Shown: piece after piece, positions 1-8,524 of the stretch
Layout of the letters: every line of letters begins with the position of its first letter
Numbering within the stretch: the stretch's first letter is position 1
DNA from: CAZNDN01 sp964571815
Lineage (GTDB): Bacteria; Fibrobacterota; Chitinivibrionia; Chitinivibrionales; WJKA01
Assembly: GCA_964571815.1 (NCBI GenBank)
Contig: CAZNDN010000002.1
Coordinates: 33,470 to 97,469, forward strand
Direction: 5' to 3'
DNA length: 64,000 bases
The notes under the pieces: generated by a model
Seen by the model: only the letters and a program-made list of their open reading frames with translations
Database searches by the model: none
What the model was told of the DNA's origin: nothing
Program-made: the position numbers and the translations under genes

Positions 1-2
1 GT

Positions 3-293
3 CCAGCCCTCGCCGATGAGCCCTTCACCGCCGATGCGTTGGACCGGCAGTTGACTGCCGCGGGGAAAAAGTTCCTGAAAACTCCTTCGAAAAACCGTAT
101 CGAAGACGGGGAAATGAAACTGTCGAAGATCTTCAAATGGTACGGCAAGGATTTTGCGGGCGTCTACGGCGGATACGAGAACTACATTATCGATTTGCTC
201 GGACTCGAAGGAAAATGGACCGTATCGTTCATGGAGTACGATTGGCGCCTGAATGAAGTGCGGGAGTGCGTCGGGGACAACGCCGGCGAGTAG
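3..293 (+). CDS. DUF547 domain protein, C-terminal part (5' end outside window)
   Basis: The frame is open from the left edge and ends at a TAG at 291-293, giving about 96 residues. The pattern of a LDxQL segment, a FLxxP segment, then KLSKIFKWYGKDF matches the C-terminal half of DUF547 proteins, whose biochemical activity is not established. The domain start lies outside the window, so nothing can be said about a signal peptide or the start codon. It sits 59 bp upstream of a DUF2064 glycosyltransferase gene. That pairing is familiar from lipid- and arsenosugar-related clusters, so this is probably the tail of such a cluster (inference). Confidence 0.8.
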   Translation, partial: PALADEPFTADALDRQLTAAGKKFLKTPSKNRIEDGEMKLSKIFKWYGKDFAGVYGGYENYIIDLLGLEGKWTVSFMEYDWRLNEVRECVGDNAGE

Positions 294-352
294 CCCGGGA
301 GACGTCGACCCCGCCGGCCGACGCAGATTCTGAGTGACGCCGGGAGCGGACC

Positions 353-970
353 ATGCAAATTCCCGATCGACACGCACTGCTGGTTTTCGCCAAGGTCCCC
401 GAGTTGGGGATCGCGAAGTCAAGAATTGCCGCGAAGACGGGAAAGGGCACGGCCGAGCGGATTTACAGCGAACTTCTCAAAGCAACCGCCGCCATTGCGG
501 AACCTTTTGAGTACCATGTGGCATACGCGGGAGCGCCTGAACCGCGATCGCTTCGCGGGTATTTCACCAACGCCCGGAGTTTTTTCATCCAGCGCGGCCG
601 TTCGCTGGGCGACCGACTGCGAAACGCATTTCTTCATCTCTTCGCAAGGGGTTCTACTTCGATTTGCGCGCTGGGATGCGACTGCCCGTTCGTCACCGGC
701 GAAGACATCGTGGAGGGCCTGCGGCGGCTTTCGGATGGGACTCACACCGTGATCGGCCCGGCCCGCGACGGCGGGTACTATCTGGTAGGCTGCCGGCCGG
801 ATGCTCTGGACATCTTCTCGGTAAAGAGCTGGGGTACCCCCCGGCTCACGGCCGAAACGCTTTCGGTCATATACAAGAAGAACTACTCCTGCCGTTTCCT
901 GCCGACCCGGCGTGATATCGATACCATCGAGGACTACCGCGCATGGCGGGGAGAAGGCGCCGGTGCGTAG
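353..970 (+). CDS. TIGR04282/DUF2064 family glycosyltransferase
   Basis: A 205-residue soluble protein of about the usual length for the DUF2064 (TIGR04282) nucleotide-diphospho-sugar transferase-like family. Visible hallmarks are the N-terminal FAKVPELGIAKSRIA segment that replaces the nucleotide-binding loop, the acidic GCDCP motif near residue 108 and the GPARDGGYYLVG motif near residues 138-149. Family members are often found with arsenosugar or glycolipid genes, but the acceptor here cannot be read from sequence. The ATG is preceded by a GGGAGCGG ribosome site. The gene follows a DUF547 gene on the same strand and is followed by a hairpin that could terminate transcription. Confidence 0.85.
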   Translation: MQIPDRHALLVFAKVPELGIAKSRIAAKTGKGTAERIYSELLKATAAIAEPFEYHVAYAGAPEPRSLRGYFTNARSFFIQRGRSLGDRLRNAFLHLFARGSTSICALGCDCPFVTGEDIVEGLRRLSDGTHTVIGPARDGGYYLVGCRPDALDIFSVKSWGTPRLTAETLSVIYKKNYSCRFLPTRRDIDTIEDYRAWRGEGAGA

Positions 971-1027
971 GTTGACACCGGCCATCCCCGGTGTGCTGCG
1001 CGGGCTTCATTGTTTCGGAATGCGTCC

Positions 1028-1047
1028 GCCGCGTTCTCGCGGCTTTT
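1028..1047 (+). terminator. Short GC hairpin with T-tract after the DUF2064 gene
   Basis: The stem GCCGCG (1028-1033), loop TTCT and stem CGCGGC (1038-1043) are followed by TTTT. This is a compact, weak intrinsic terminator 57 bp after the stop codon at 970 and before the cupin gene. Confidence 0.5.
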
Positions 1048-1114
1048 CGTATCTTGTATTGGCGAACCCGAAAGAGTGCCCCACACAATTTAACCAGATC
1101 GGAAGGAATGACTT

Positions 1115-1465
1115 ATGAGCCGACCGTCCGGACCCATAGGTGAAGCATTTGCCCCCGCCACCTTCGTCGATTACGCGACGGGATCGGTCGTGAGCAAGAC
1201 AATCCTCGACAAGAGCGCAGGGCAGCTTACCCTTTTCTCTTTTGACCGTGGACAAGGTCTCACCGAGCACACATCGCCCTACGATGCGGTAGTGGAGGTG
1301 GTCGACGGCAAGGCGGAAATAACGGTCGGAGGAGCGCTTCACCATGTCGAGGCAGGGGAGATGATAATCATGCCGGCACACGTGCCCCACTCTTTGCATG
1401 CCGGGGAGCGGTTTAAGATGCTGTTGATCATGATTCGCGAGAAAGTCGACAAAGGTGTGGACTGA
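1115..1465 (+). CDS. Small cupin-domain protein
   Basis: A 116-residue single-domain beta-barrel protein. The first cupin motif is around residues 48-70, with a His in the EHTSPYDAV segment and the Glu of VVEVVDG. The second is around residues 83-97, with the PAHVPHSLHA segment supplying the second His pair. Small cupins of this size bind a metal and act as sensors, isomerases or storage folds, and no substrate can be inferred. The start is the ATG after GGAAGGAATGACTT. The gene lies 30 bp before the ZIP transporter gene and may be co-transcribed with it. Confidence 0.8.
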   Translation: MSRPSGPIGEAFAPATFVDYATGSVVSKTILDKSAGQLTLFSFDRGQGLTEHTSPYDAVVEVVDGKAEITVGGALHHVEAGEMIIMPAHVPHSLHAGERFKMLLIMIREKVDKGVD

Positions 1466-1495
1466 CAAACATCTGCCTCCAGGGGGAAACCGATC

Positions 1496-2332
1496 ATGGA
1501 GTTTTCCAATGTAATTCCGGCATTCACCTTGACACTCATTGCGGGTCTCTGTACCGGCGTAGGAAGTGCCCTGGCATTCTTCGCGCGGCGCACCAATACG
1601 CGGTTCCTTTGTGTTTCGCTCGGTTTCTCCGCCGGTGTCATGCTTTACGTGTCGTTGATCGAGATATTTGCCAAGGCCCGTGATTCACTGTCTGAAGTGC
1701 TCGGCCCGCGGGGCGGATACTGGGCCACCACCGGCGCCTTCTTTTCAGGCATGCTTTTCATCGCGATCATTGACCGCCTGGTCCCTTCGTACGAAAACCC
1801 TCACGAGTCGCACGGGGTGGAAGAGTTGGCGGACAAGCAGCCGGAGGGGAAAATGCCTGCCCGGGCGTCCGCCCACGACCCCAGGCTGCTGCGCATGGGC
1901 CTGATGTCGGCCCTGGCTATCGGGATCCACAACTTTCCCGAAGGTCTTGCTACGTTTACGGCGGCCCTCAAAGACCCCTCGCTGGGTTTGGCCATAGCGG
2001 TTGCGATTGCAATTCACAATATCCCCGAAGGCATCGCGGTGTCGGTTCCGGTTTACTATGCCACCGGCAGTCGCCGGCGGGCGTTCTTCTACTCCTTCCT
2101 ATCCGGAATCTCCGAGCCCCTGGGAGCGCTGCTGGGATACCTGGTGCTTATCCGGTTTTTCAGCGATACCACCTTCGGCATTCTCTTCGCCGCGGTGGGT
2201 GGAATTATGGTGTATATTTCTCTTGACGAGCTTCTTCCCACGGCGGAAAAATACGGGGAACACCATCTGTCAATCTACGGCCTTGTCGCGGGCATGGCCG
2301 TCATGGCTCTCAGCCTTCTCTTGTTCGTATGA
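1496..2332 (+). CDS. zupT: ZIP family divalent metal transporter (ZupT-like)
   Basis: A 278-residue polytopic membrane protein of ZupT size. The metal-binding signatures of ZIP transmembrane helices IV and V are both intact: HNFPEG at residues 145-150 and HNIPEG at 174-179. A polar loop with several His and Glu residues (about 98-130) separates helices III and IV. It should import zinc, iron or a related divalent metal across the inner membrane. The start is supported by AGGGGGAAACCGATC before the ATG. Its stop overlaps the start of the next gene (ATGA at 2329-2332), implying translational coupling to a membrane iron-sulfur oxidoreductase. Confidence 0.93.
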   Translation: MEFSNVIPAFTLTLIAGLCTGVGSALAFFARRTNTRFLCVSLGFSAGVMLYVSLIEIFAKARDSLSEVLGPRGGYWATTGAFFSGMLFIAIIDRLVPSYENPHESHGVEELADKQPEGKMPARASAHDPRLLRMGLMSALAIGIHNFPEGLATFTAALKDPSLGLAIAVAIAIHNIPEGIAVSVPVYYATGSRRRAFFYSFLSGISEPLGALLGYLVLIRFFSDTTFGILFAAVGGIMVYISLDELLPTAEKYGEHHLSIYGLVAGMAVMALSLLLFV

Positions 2333-4740
2333 GACTACCCGGCCTCTACTTCGACTGGCTCCAGAAAGACAACCCGACGGGCACCGTCGACCGGCTTCCC
2401 CAGCTCCGGAACAAGTTCGAAACGTCGGTACCGGGCATATACTGCACCGGGGACTTGACCGGCATACCGCTCATCAAGCTTGCGGCTGAATCGGGTTTCG
2501 AGTTGATGGAACGATTCAGGACCGACGAGGAGTTCCGGCGGAAACGCGAACAGAACCGGGACGCCGATGTCCTCGATATGGTGATTGTCGGCGCGGGGCC
2601 TTCCGGTATATCCGCGGCTATTCGTTCCGCGGAGCTGGGATACCGCATCGTGATCCTTGAGTCATCGCGGTTGTTCAACACGATCGAGAACTTCCCGGCC
2701 GGGAAACCAATCTACGTGACCCCGCCGAAGCCGCCGATGAAATCGGCGCTGCACTTCACGGAGGGGACCAGGGAGACGCTCCTTGAGCAGCTTCACGACG
2801 CCATTCGCCGGAAAGACCTTCCGGTGCGCCAGAACGAGATGGTCAAGACAATCGAGAAAAAGGACGGCACATTCACCGTAAAAACTGAACAGGGGGCTTA
2901 TCGTGCACTCCGGGTTGTGCTGAGTATCGGCAAAACCGGCAACGCCCGGCGCCTGGGAGTCGAGGGCGAGGAACTGCCCAAGGTATTCACCCGCCTGATC
3001 GATCCGGGGGAGCATCACGACCAGGACATCCTGGTAGTCGGTGGCGGGGACAGCGCACTGGAGGCCGCGGTTGCACTGGCTAAAACCGACAACCGTGTCA
3101 CACTCTCCTACCGCCGAAACACGCTTACGCGCCCGAAGGAGCAGAATGTCCGGGCATTCGAGAAACTGGCCCACGAGGGTAAGATAACATCCCTCCCGGG
3201 CAGCACGGTCAAGGAAGTCCGGGAACATGATGTTGTCTTGCGAACCGCCGGAGGCGAGAAAACACTACCCAACGACACTGTCTTTGCCCTTATCGGAACC
3301 GAAATCCCGGTTCGGTTTTTCAAGCGCGCCGGTATTCGGCTCCAGGGGGAGAAAAGATTTGCGGACTGGAGCAAACTTGCCGCTTTGCTCCTTTTCTCCT
3401 GCGTACTCTACTTCGGCAAAAGCGCCCCGGTCACGAAGGTCTCTTCGGCCGGCCAATTCCTGACCATTCCCGCACGGCTGCTGAAAATGAACTGGGTGCC
3501 GGCCACCAAGGGCCTCCTCGCATGGATCAGTTTTATCCTCATGACACTTGCCGGCACGTACCTCGTCGGCCATGTGTCCCGAAACCGCTCACGCTATTTC
3601 GGCACTCCGTGGAATTCGTTCAAATACTCATATTTCGGGGCTATGTTCGCCCTGTTCGCTATCATCTATATCACCCACAATCTCGCCGGCTTTTCACCTT
3701 TGGGATATCATCCGGGCGTATGGTACACGGCCATGTATTCCCTCACTATCCTGGTTTTCGGACTTCGCCGCATGAAGGTCACCCCAACAGGTTACATACG
3801 TCGGCAGACATGGACCCTGATCGGCATTCAGATGATTCCCCTTTTTATTCTTCCCATCTTCGTTTTCGAGCCGCTCGGAAGGGCCGGCCTGCTGCCGCAG
3901 TGGCTCAATGAGCAGGCGTTTCCCGGGGGCTCGTACTGGCGTTCATACGGATTCATTCTCGCCTGGCCCCTTTTCATCCATAATCTGGCCACAAACCAGC
4001 CGACCCTTTTCTGGGGGATCGTAGGCGTGGGCCAGGCATTTCTTCTGATCCCGCTTATGAACTACCTCTGGGGAAAAGGTGCGTATTGCGGATGGGTATG
4101 TTCGTGCGGTGCTCTGGCCGAAACGCTCGGGGACGAATACCGTACGGAGGCCTGGCACGGACCGGCCGCCAAACGCGCCGACAACGCCGGCCAGGTGGTG
4201 CTCTGGTTTGCGGCAATCGTAACGCTGGCGGTTCTGGTGGGAAAACCGGGCGGCGGCTTCGGCGTCAACCAGAAAGCTGTCTACGAAATAGTGGTCGACA
4301 TTGTCTTCGCGGGCGTACTGGGGGTCGGCGTATACTTCTTCCTTTCCGGCAGAGTCTGGTGCCGTTTTCTCTGCCCGCTTGCCGCCCTGATGCATATCTA
4401 TACCCGGTTCAGCAAGTACCGTATCATGGCCGACAAGAAACGATGCATCTCGTGCGGAATCTGCACGAAAGTCTGCCACATGGGTATCGATGTCATGGGC
4501 TACGCCAACAAGGGTATCCCCATGAACGATGTCGAGTGCGTACGGTGCAGCGCCTGCATCGTGAATTGCCCCATGCAGGTCTTGACTTTCGGTAATGTCG
4601 GCAAACCGGACCCGGATAACCGTGAACATACCAGACGCTACATCCCGCTGACTTCGGGATGGCAAAGCGGACTGCCCGACAACGACATCGCGATACTCAA
4701 AACGGAGGAACGGGAAAAACACCCGGAGGTTGGACATTAA
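2329..4740 (+). CDS. Membrane-bound flavin/NAD(P) oxidoreductase fused to NapH-like 4Fe-4S module
   Basis: An 803-residue fusion. Residues 1-60 resemble the C-terminal VPGIYCTGDLTG strand of thioredoxin-reductase-like flavoproteins. Residues 84-340 form a flavin/NAD(P) domain with GAGPSG (88-93) and GGGDSA (238-243). Roughly nine membrane segments follow (about 349-672), interrupted by two NapH/NosR-type cysteine pairs (C587/C591 and C678/C682). Two 4Fe-4S motifs close the protein: C706, C709, C712, C716 and C737, C740, C743, C747. The layout suggests electron flow from NAD(P)H through flavin to iron-sulfur centres at the membrane, with the final acceptor unknown. It is translationally coupled to the ZIP gene and followed by an iron-sulfur aldo/keto reductase. 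Confidence 0.85.
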   Translation: MRLPGLYFDWLQKDNPTGTVDRLPQLRNKFETSVPGIYCTGDLTGIPLIKLAAESGFELMERFRTDEEFRRKREQNRDADVLDMVIVGAGPSGISAAIRSAELGYRIVILESSRLFNTIENFPAGKPIYVTPPKPPMKSALHFTEGTRETLLEQLHDAIRRKDLPVRQNEMVKTIEKKDGTFTVKTEQGAYRALRVVLSIGKTGNARRLGVEGEELPKVFTRLIDPGEHHDQDILVVGGGDSALEAAVALAKTDNRVTLSYRRNTLTRPKEQNVRAFEKLAHEGKITSLPGSTVKEVREHDVVLRTAGGEKTLPNDTVFALIGTEIPVRFFKRAGIRLQGEKRFADWSKLAALLLFSCVLYFGKSAPVTKVSSAGQFLTIPARLLKMNWVPATKGLLAWISFILMTLAGTYLVGHVSRNRSRYFGTPWNSFKYSYFGAMFALFAIIYITHNLAGFSPLGYHPGVWYTAMYSLTILVFGLRRMKVTPTGYIRRQTWTLIGIQMIPLFILPIFVFEPLGRAGLLPQWLNEQAFPGGSYWRSYGFILAWPLFIHNLATNQPTLFWGIVGVGQAFLLIPLMNYLWGKGAYCGWVCSCGALAETLGDEYRTEAWHGPAAKRADNAGQVVLWFAAIVTLAVLVGKPGGGFGVNQKAVYEIVVDIVFAGVLGVGVYFFLSGRVWCRFLCPLAALMHIYTRFSKYRIMADKKRCISCGICTKVCHMGIDVMGYANKGIPMNDVECVRCSACIVNCPMQVLTFGNVGKPDPDNREHTRRYIPLTSGWQSGLPDNDIAILKTEEREKHPEVGH

Positions 4741-4873
4741 AAACGCCGCCGGACACGATTGCAGTCGCGTACGGAACGGCTTTTCGGCGACGTAACCGGC
4801 CTGGACCATAAATCCGAAAGAAGAGAACGGGGGCGACACGGCGGCCAATTACTCTTGCCGGAAGGAGAAAACC

Positions 4874-5992
4874 ATGATTTCTGTAGTCAACAGAAGACGT
4901 TTCACCAAAGTACTGGCGGCGATGAGTACCGGGATTGGTCTGAGAACTATGAACGCCGGCGCAGCGAAAAGAAGCTCTCGGGAAAACACCCGAAACTACA
5001 ACCCCGCCATGGCGTACCGCGAACTGGGAGATACCGGCATTCGGGTCTCCGTTTTCAGCCTCGGCACGGGCACGTGCAATCCCGAAGTGCTCAAGGAAGG
5101 TGTGAAGCTCGGGATCAACCTGATTCATACTTCCACGCAGTACGAAGGCGGAGAGACAATAAAAAAGCTGAGGGGCGTGCTTGAAGGTGGCGTGCGGGAA
5201 AAAGTCTACCTGGCCCTCAAAGACAATTTCGACTCTCTTGAACAAGTGCTGAATGATCTGGGAATCGACTACGTTGACCTGATAATGTTCAATCGCCATG
5301 ACCCCGCATCGCTCAAAGTCGACCTCCCCACCATTGAAAAGAAGTTTCTGCGGTGGCGCGATGACGGGATGGTGGGCTGTGCCGGACTGACAACCCACGG
5401 GAGCATGGCCGAGTGTGTTGACCTGGCCGCCGCGGCCGGGTTCTTCTCGGTGGTGATGCCCAGCTACGGCCCCAAGCAGGTGGAGGATTTCGGACCACAG
5501 CGGAAAGTGCTCCGCTCGAAGAAAATGAGCATCATCGCAATGAAGACCAGGGGTGAGTTGGAGGGGGGTGCGTACGAGAAGCAGATTCCCCGTGTCCTCG
5601 CCGACCCCGTCGTTTCGACCCTCCTGAAGGGAACGGGCTCAATCGAAAACCTGAAGAGATGGTCAACGGTCGCCGCCGAAGCGCGGACCGGAATGATTCC
5701 CCGCATTTTCGACACCGACAACAGATATGCTTACGGGTATGCAGGGTGCATGATGTGCGGGGAGTGCGGGAAAGCATGCCCGCGAAGAATCGACACCGCG
5801 GGAATCGTGCGCTGCACCCGCTACTACAATGACGCGGAGCATTCCCCCGATCAGGCAGTTCGAACGTTCCGGGAAATCGGCGGAGCAACCGCCGTTGCAT
5901 CGTGTTCCGACTGCGGAGCATGCGAGCGCGCTTGTCCGCAGCGAATCAATGTCAGAGGTGAGATGAAAAAGGCGGCGGCATTATGGGCCTGA
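4874..5992 (+). CDS. Tat-type aldo/keto reductase with C-terminal double 4Fe-4S domain
   Basis: A 372-residue protein. It opens with a twin-arginine-like segment (R7-R9, F10, K12, then a short hydrophobic stretch), suggesting Tat export of a folded cofactor-bearing enzyme. Residues 46-280 form an aldo/keto reductase barrel. Of the usual Asp-Tyr-Lys-His tetrad, Y90, K116 and H142 are present but the Asp position appears to be H85. The C-terminus has two ferredoxin-like motifs: C292, C295, C298, C302 and C344, C347, C350, C354. It probably exchanges electrons with the membrane oxidoreductase encoded upstream. The ATG follows GGAAGGAGAAAACC, and the 3' end overlaps the DUF6599 gene by 10 bp. Confidence 0.85.
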   Translation: MISVVNRRRFTKVLAAMSTGIGLRTMNAGAAKRSSRENTRNYNPAMAYRELGDTGIRVSVFSLGTGTCNPEVLKEGVKLGINLIHTSTQYEGGETIKKLRGVLEGGVREKVYLALKDNFDSLEQVLNDLGIDYVDLIMFNRHDPASLKVDLPTIEKKFLRWRDDGMVGCAGLTTHGSMAECVDLAAAAGFFSVVMPSYGPKQVEDFGPQRKVLRSKKMSIIAMKTRGELEGGAYEKQIPRVLADPVVSTLLKGTGSIENLKRWSTVAAEARTGMIPRIFDTDNRYAYGYAGCMMCGECGKACPRRIDTAGIVRCTRYYNDAEHSPDQAVRTFREIGGATAVASCSDCGACERACPQRINVRGEMKKAAALWA

Positions 5993-6873
5993 TACTGACT
6001 TCAACCATACTGGCAGCCGTTGTCCTGACCGCCCTGCCCTCGGGCACGGAGGATTCCTCTCCCGCACCGTCCGCACCGCCGGGGTTCTTCTCCAGGGGAA
6101 CACCGGAAGTGTATGAAGGATACTCCCTGTATGAATATATTAACGGCGGAGCCGACATCTTCTACCGGTTCGGATTCAAACGTTGTGTCTCCTATACATT
6201 CGCGGACACTACCGCCGGCGACGAGAGAGAAGTAGTCGTCGATGTGTACGACATGGGCGATCCGCTCAACGCTTTCGGCATTTTCCGACGCACGGCCGCT
6301 TCAGATACGATTCGCCGGGGTGTGGGCGTTGAGTATGTCACTTCTCCGCGGGGAATCACCTTCTGGAAGTCTTTTTTCTATGTTCAGGTGACCGACAAGT
6401 CGGCCTCATCGCTTTCGACGAAGGTGCTGCATGAGGCTGCCGGCGGCCTCGCCGACGCAATCCCCGGCGACAGGGAGTTGCCGGCTGCTGTTTCCGCGTT
6501 GCCCGAAAAGGAACAAGAGCCGAATTCCGAGGGCTTCACCCCTCAGGACTTTCTCGGACGGGCATTCCTCAAGGATGTTGTCTGGGCACATTACCAGGTT
6601 GAAGAACACCTCTGTACCCTCTTCGTCATGGTCCCCGGTTCACCGGAGATGGCCGACTCCCTGCTGGCAAAGATAAGTGAAGTGTTCGAGGTTCAGCCTT
6701 CGACGGACCTCACGAGAAGCAGAACGCCCGTAAGGATAGTCTCCGGTCCGAGACTGTCGGCGGGGACCGATGGAACCAGAATTGCCGGGGTACTTGGAGC
6801 AGCTTCGGCGAAAAGGAAAACCTCATTGATTTCCGCGGCGCTCAATGTCCGGAAAGGGCCTGTCCGGGATTGA
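5983..6873 (+). CDS. DUF6599 family secreted protein
   Basis: A 296-residue protein with an N-terminal hydrophobic segment (residues 2-20) that should act as a signal peptide. The Tyr-rich EVYEGYSLYEYINGGAD region followed by the YDMGDPLNAFGIF segment matches DUF6599, a family of unknown function commonly placed beside iron-sulfur aldo/keto reductases and NapH-like oxidoreductases. Its start lies inside the aldo/keto reductase gene, so the two are co-translated. Placement last in the operon suggests an extracytoplasmic accessory role. It ends 12 bp from the convergent MscS gene with no room for a conventional separate terminator. Confidence 0.75.
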   Translation: MGLILTSTILAAVVLTALPSGTEDSSPAPSAPPGFFSRGTPEVYEGYSLYEYINGGADIFYRFGFKRCVSYTFADTTAGDEREVVVDVYDMGDPLNAFGIFRRTAASDTIRRGVGVEYVTSPRGITFWKSFFYVQVTDKSASSLSTKVLHEAAGGLADAIPGDRELPAAVSALPEKEQEPNSEGFTPQDFLGRAFLKDVVWAHYQVEEHLCTLFVMVPGSPEMADSLLAKISEVFEVQPSTDLTRSRTPVRIVSGPRLSAGTDGTRIAGVLGAASAKRKTSLISAALNVRKGPVRD

Positions 6874-6885
6874 ACGCCACCGTTC

Positions 6886-8001
6886 CTACGCATTTTCTGC
6901 CGCGGCCTTCGGTGCGTGTCCCTCGCTCGTGCTCGGCAAAAGCTCCGCACGCGTGCGAGGGAAACAGTGTGGGTAGTTCTCACGCACGAACCCGATCATC
7001 GCTTCCCGAAGGTGACACCGGAGATTCCAGGCCGCGGATGAGTCCTTTGCGCTCACCAGCAGGCGAACCTCCATTACCGTCTCCCTGGAATCGGTAACCT
7101 GCACACCGCACACCTCCCCATCCCACATCCCCGACGCCTCAACGATCTTCCGGGTTTGTTCCCTGACGACCTCCACCGGCAGCAGGTAATCGGTGTACAA
7201 ATACACGGTGCCCAGTATGTTGGCCGAACTCCTTGTCCAGTTCTGGAACGGTTGCTCGATGAAATAGTTAACCGGCAACACCAGACGACGAAGGTCCCAG
7301 ATGCGCACGACGACAAAGGTAAGGGTTATCTCCTCAACCCTTCCCCACTCGTTTTCGACGATAACAACATCATCGAGCCGAATCGGCTGCGTAATGGCTA
7401 TTTGAATGCCGGCAAGAAGCGTCGCGATCGTGCGCTGAGCGGCAAGACCAATGATTATGCCGGTGATTCCCGCCGAGGCCAGAAGGCTGACCCCGATCTG
7501 TCTGACCCCCTCAAACGTCATTAGTCCCGCGGAGGCAAGGACGATAACGAGAATCACGACTACGATCTTCTCCAGGACATGCACCTGGGTTACGACCTTC
7601 CGGGCCCTCAGGTTGTCTTCCGCCCCCACATCGTAGCGCTCCAGAACGATATCCCGCAGCGCAAAGACAATCGAAATCACCAGGTAGCCTACGGCAACGA
7701 TCAAACACAGCGCGACGGTATGCTGCACGAACGCCCGCATGCTCTCAGGCAGCCCCATCAACGGCACCCCCAGCTTGAAAATCAGGAGCGGAAAGATAAC
7801 CGAGGCGGGCTTGCGCGTATAGCGCACGAAGTGATCGTCAATAGTGCTGCTTGTCCCCGTAGAAAGCCGGCGCAGTACGCGATAGACACCGTAGCGGATA
7901 ATCAATCCCGCTATCAGTGCGGCCGCCAGGTACACAACGAACGCCACGGCCTGCGTCAACACCATACTCCCCAACAACTCGTCGATCAGCTCCTGAACCA
8001 T
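6886..8001 (-). CDS. MscS family mechanosensitive ion channel
   Basis: A 371-residue membrane protein. About four to five transmembrane segments occupy residues 15-200, ending with the Gly/Ala-rich pore helix (ASAGITGIIIGLAAQ segment) typical of MscS TM3. A beta domain (about 205-260, IQIAITQPIRLDDVV) and a C-terminal alpha/beta domain follow. It would open under membrane tension to release solutes during hypo-osmotic shock. The start ATG is preceded by AAGGAGG at good spacing. It is transcribed in the same direction as nikR but about 100 bp away, and converges on the DUF6599 gene. Confidence 0.92.
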   Translation of the reverse strand: MVQELIDELLGSMVLTQAVAFVVYLAAALIAGLIIRYGVYRVLRRLSTGTSSTIDDHFVRYTRKPASVIFPLLIFKLGVPLMGLPESMRAFVQHTVALCLIVAVGYLVISIVFALRDIVLERYDVGAEDNLRARKVVTQVHVLEKIVVVILVIVLASAGLMTFEGVRQIGVSLLASAGITGIIIGLAAQRTIATLLAGIQIAITQPIRLDDVVIVENEWGRVEEITLTFVVVRIWDLRRLVLPVNYFIEQPFQNWTRSSANILGTVYLYTDYLLPVEVVREQTRKIVEASGMWDGEVCGVQVTDSRETVMEVRLLVSAKDSSAAWNLRCHLREAMIGFVRENYPHCFPRTRAELLPSTSEGHAPKAAAENA

Positions 8002-8107
8002 AGTGCTTCAACCTCCTTCAACGATGCAGCAGTTTGCTTTCAACCTTCTTTTCCCTCTGACGAACCGACTTGACCGCCGCCACCATGGGTTTCCCGGGTG
8101 AGCCCGA

Positions 8108-8524
8108 TCAGATATCCCTGCCGAGGGTCGCCGGCACGAAACGACCGAGTTTCACATGCTTGGTACTGATGAGCTTGTCCGCTACCGCTTTCACTTCGGC
8201 CGCCTTCCCCCGCAGAAGAATAACCTCCATGCAGTTATTGTGGTCGAGGTGCGCGTGCATCGTTGAAATGATGGTGCGTTCATGTTCGTGCTGCCTTCCG
8301 GTCAACTGCTCCGTCAGCCCCCGCTGATGATGATCATACACCAGCACGACCGCCGCGGCGGTCATGAAATCGGATTGCTTCCACTCAGACTCCACCAGGC
8401 TGTGCCGGATAAGATCCCGAATCGCCTCTGAACGATTAGCATAACCCTTCTGCCTGATATCTTCGTCAAAACGCTGCAGCAGCACTCCGGACAGCGAAAC
8501 GCCGAAACGTATGCATTCTTCCAT
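8108..8524 (-). CDS. nikR: NikR-type nickel-responsive transcriptional regulator
   Basis: A 138-residue protein of NikR length. The N-terminal ribbon-helix-helix covers residues 4-45 (FGVSLSGVLLQRFDE, then RSEAIRDLIR). The C-terminal ACT-like domain carries the full high-affinity nickel set: H79, H90, H92 and C98, equivalent to H76, H87, H89 and C95 of Escherichia coli NikR. It normally represses nickel uptake genes when nickel is bound. No nickel transporter or nickel enzyme is visible in this window, so its target is elsewhere or is a non-standard neighbour. AAGGAAGGATCGGCTC precedes the ATG. The GH3 glycosidase gene is divergent across a 361 bp spacer. Confidence 0.93.
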   Translation of the reverse strand: MEECIRFGVSLSGVLLQRFDEDIRQKGYANRSEAIRDLIRHSLVESEWKQSDFMTAAAVVLVYDHHQRGLTEQLTGRQHEHERTIISTMHAHLDHNNCMEVILLRGKAAEVKAVADKLISTKHVKLGRFVPATLGRDI

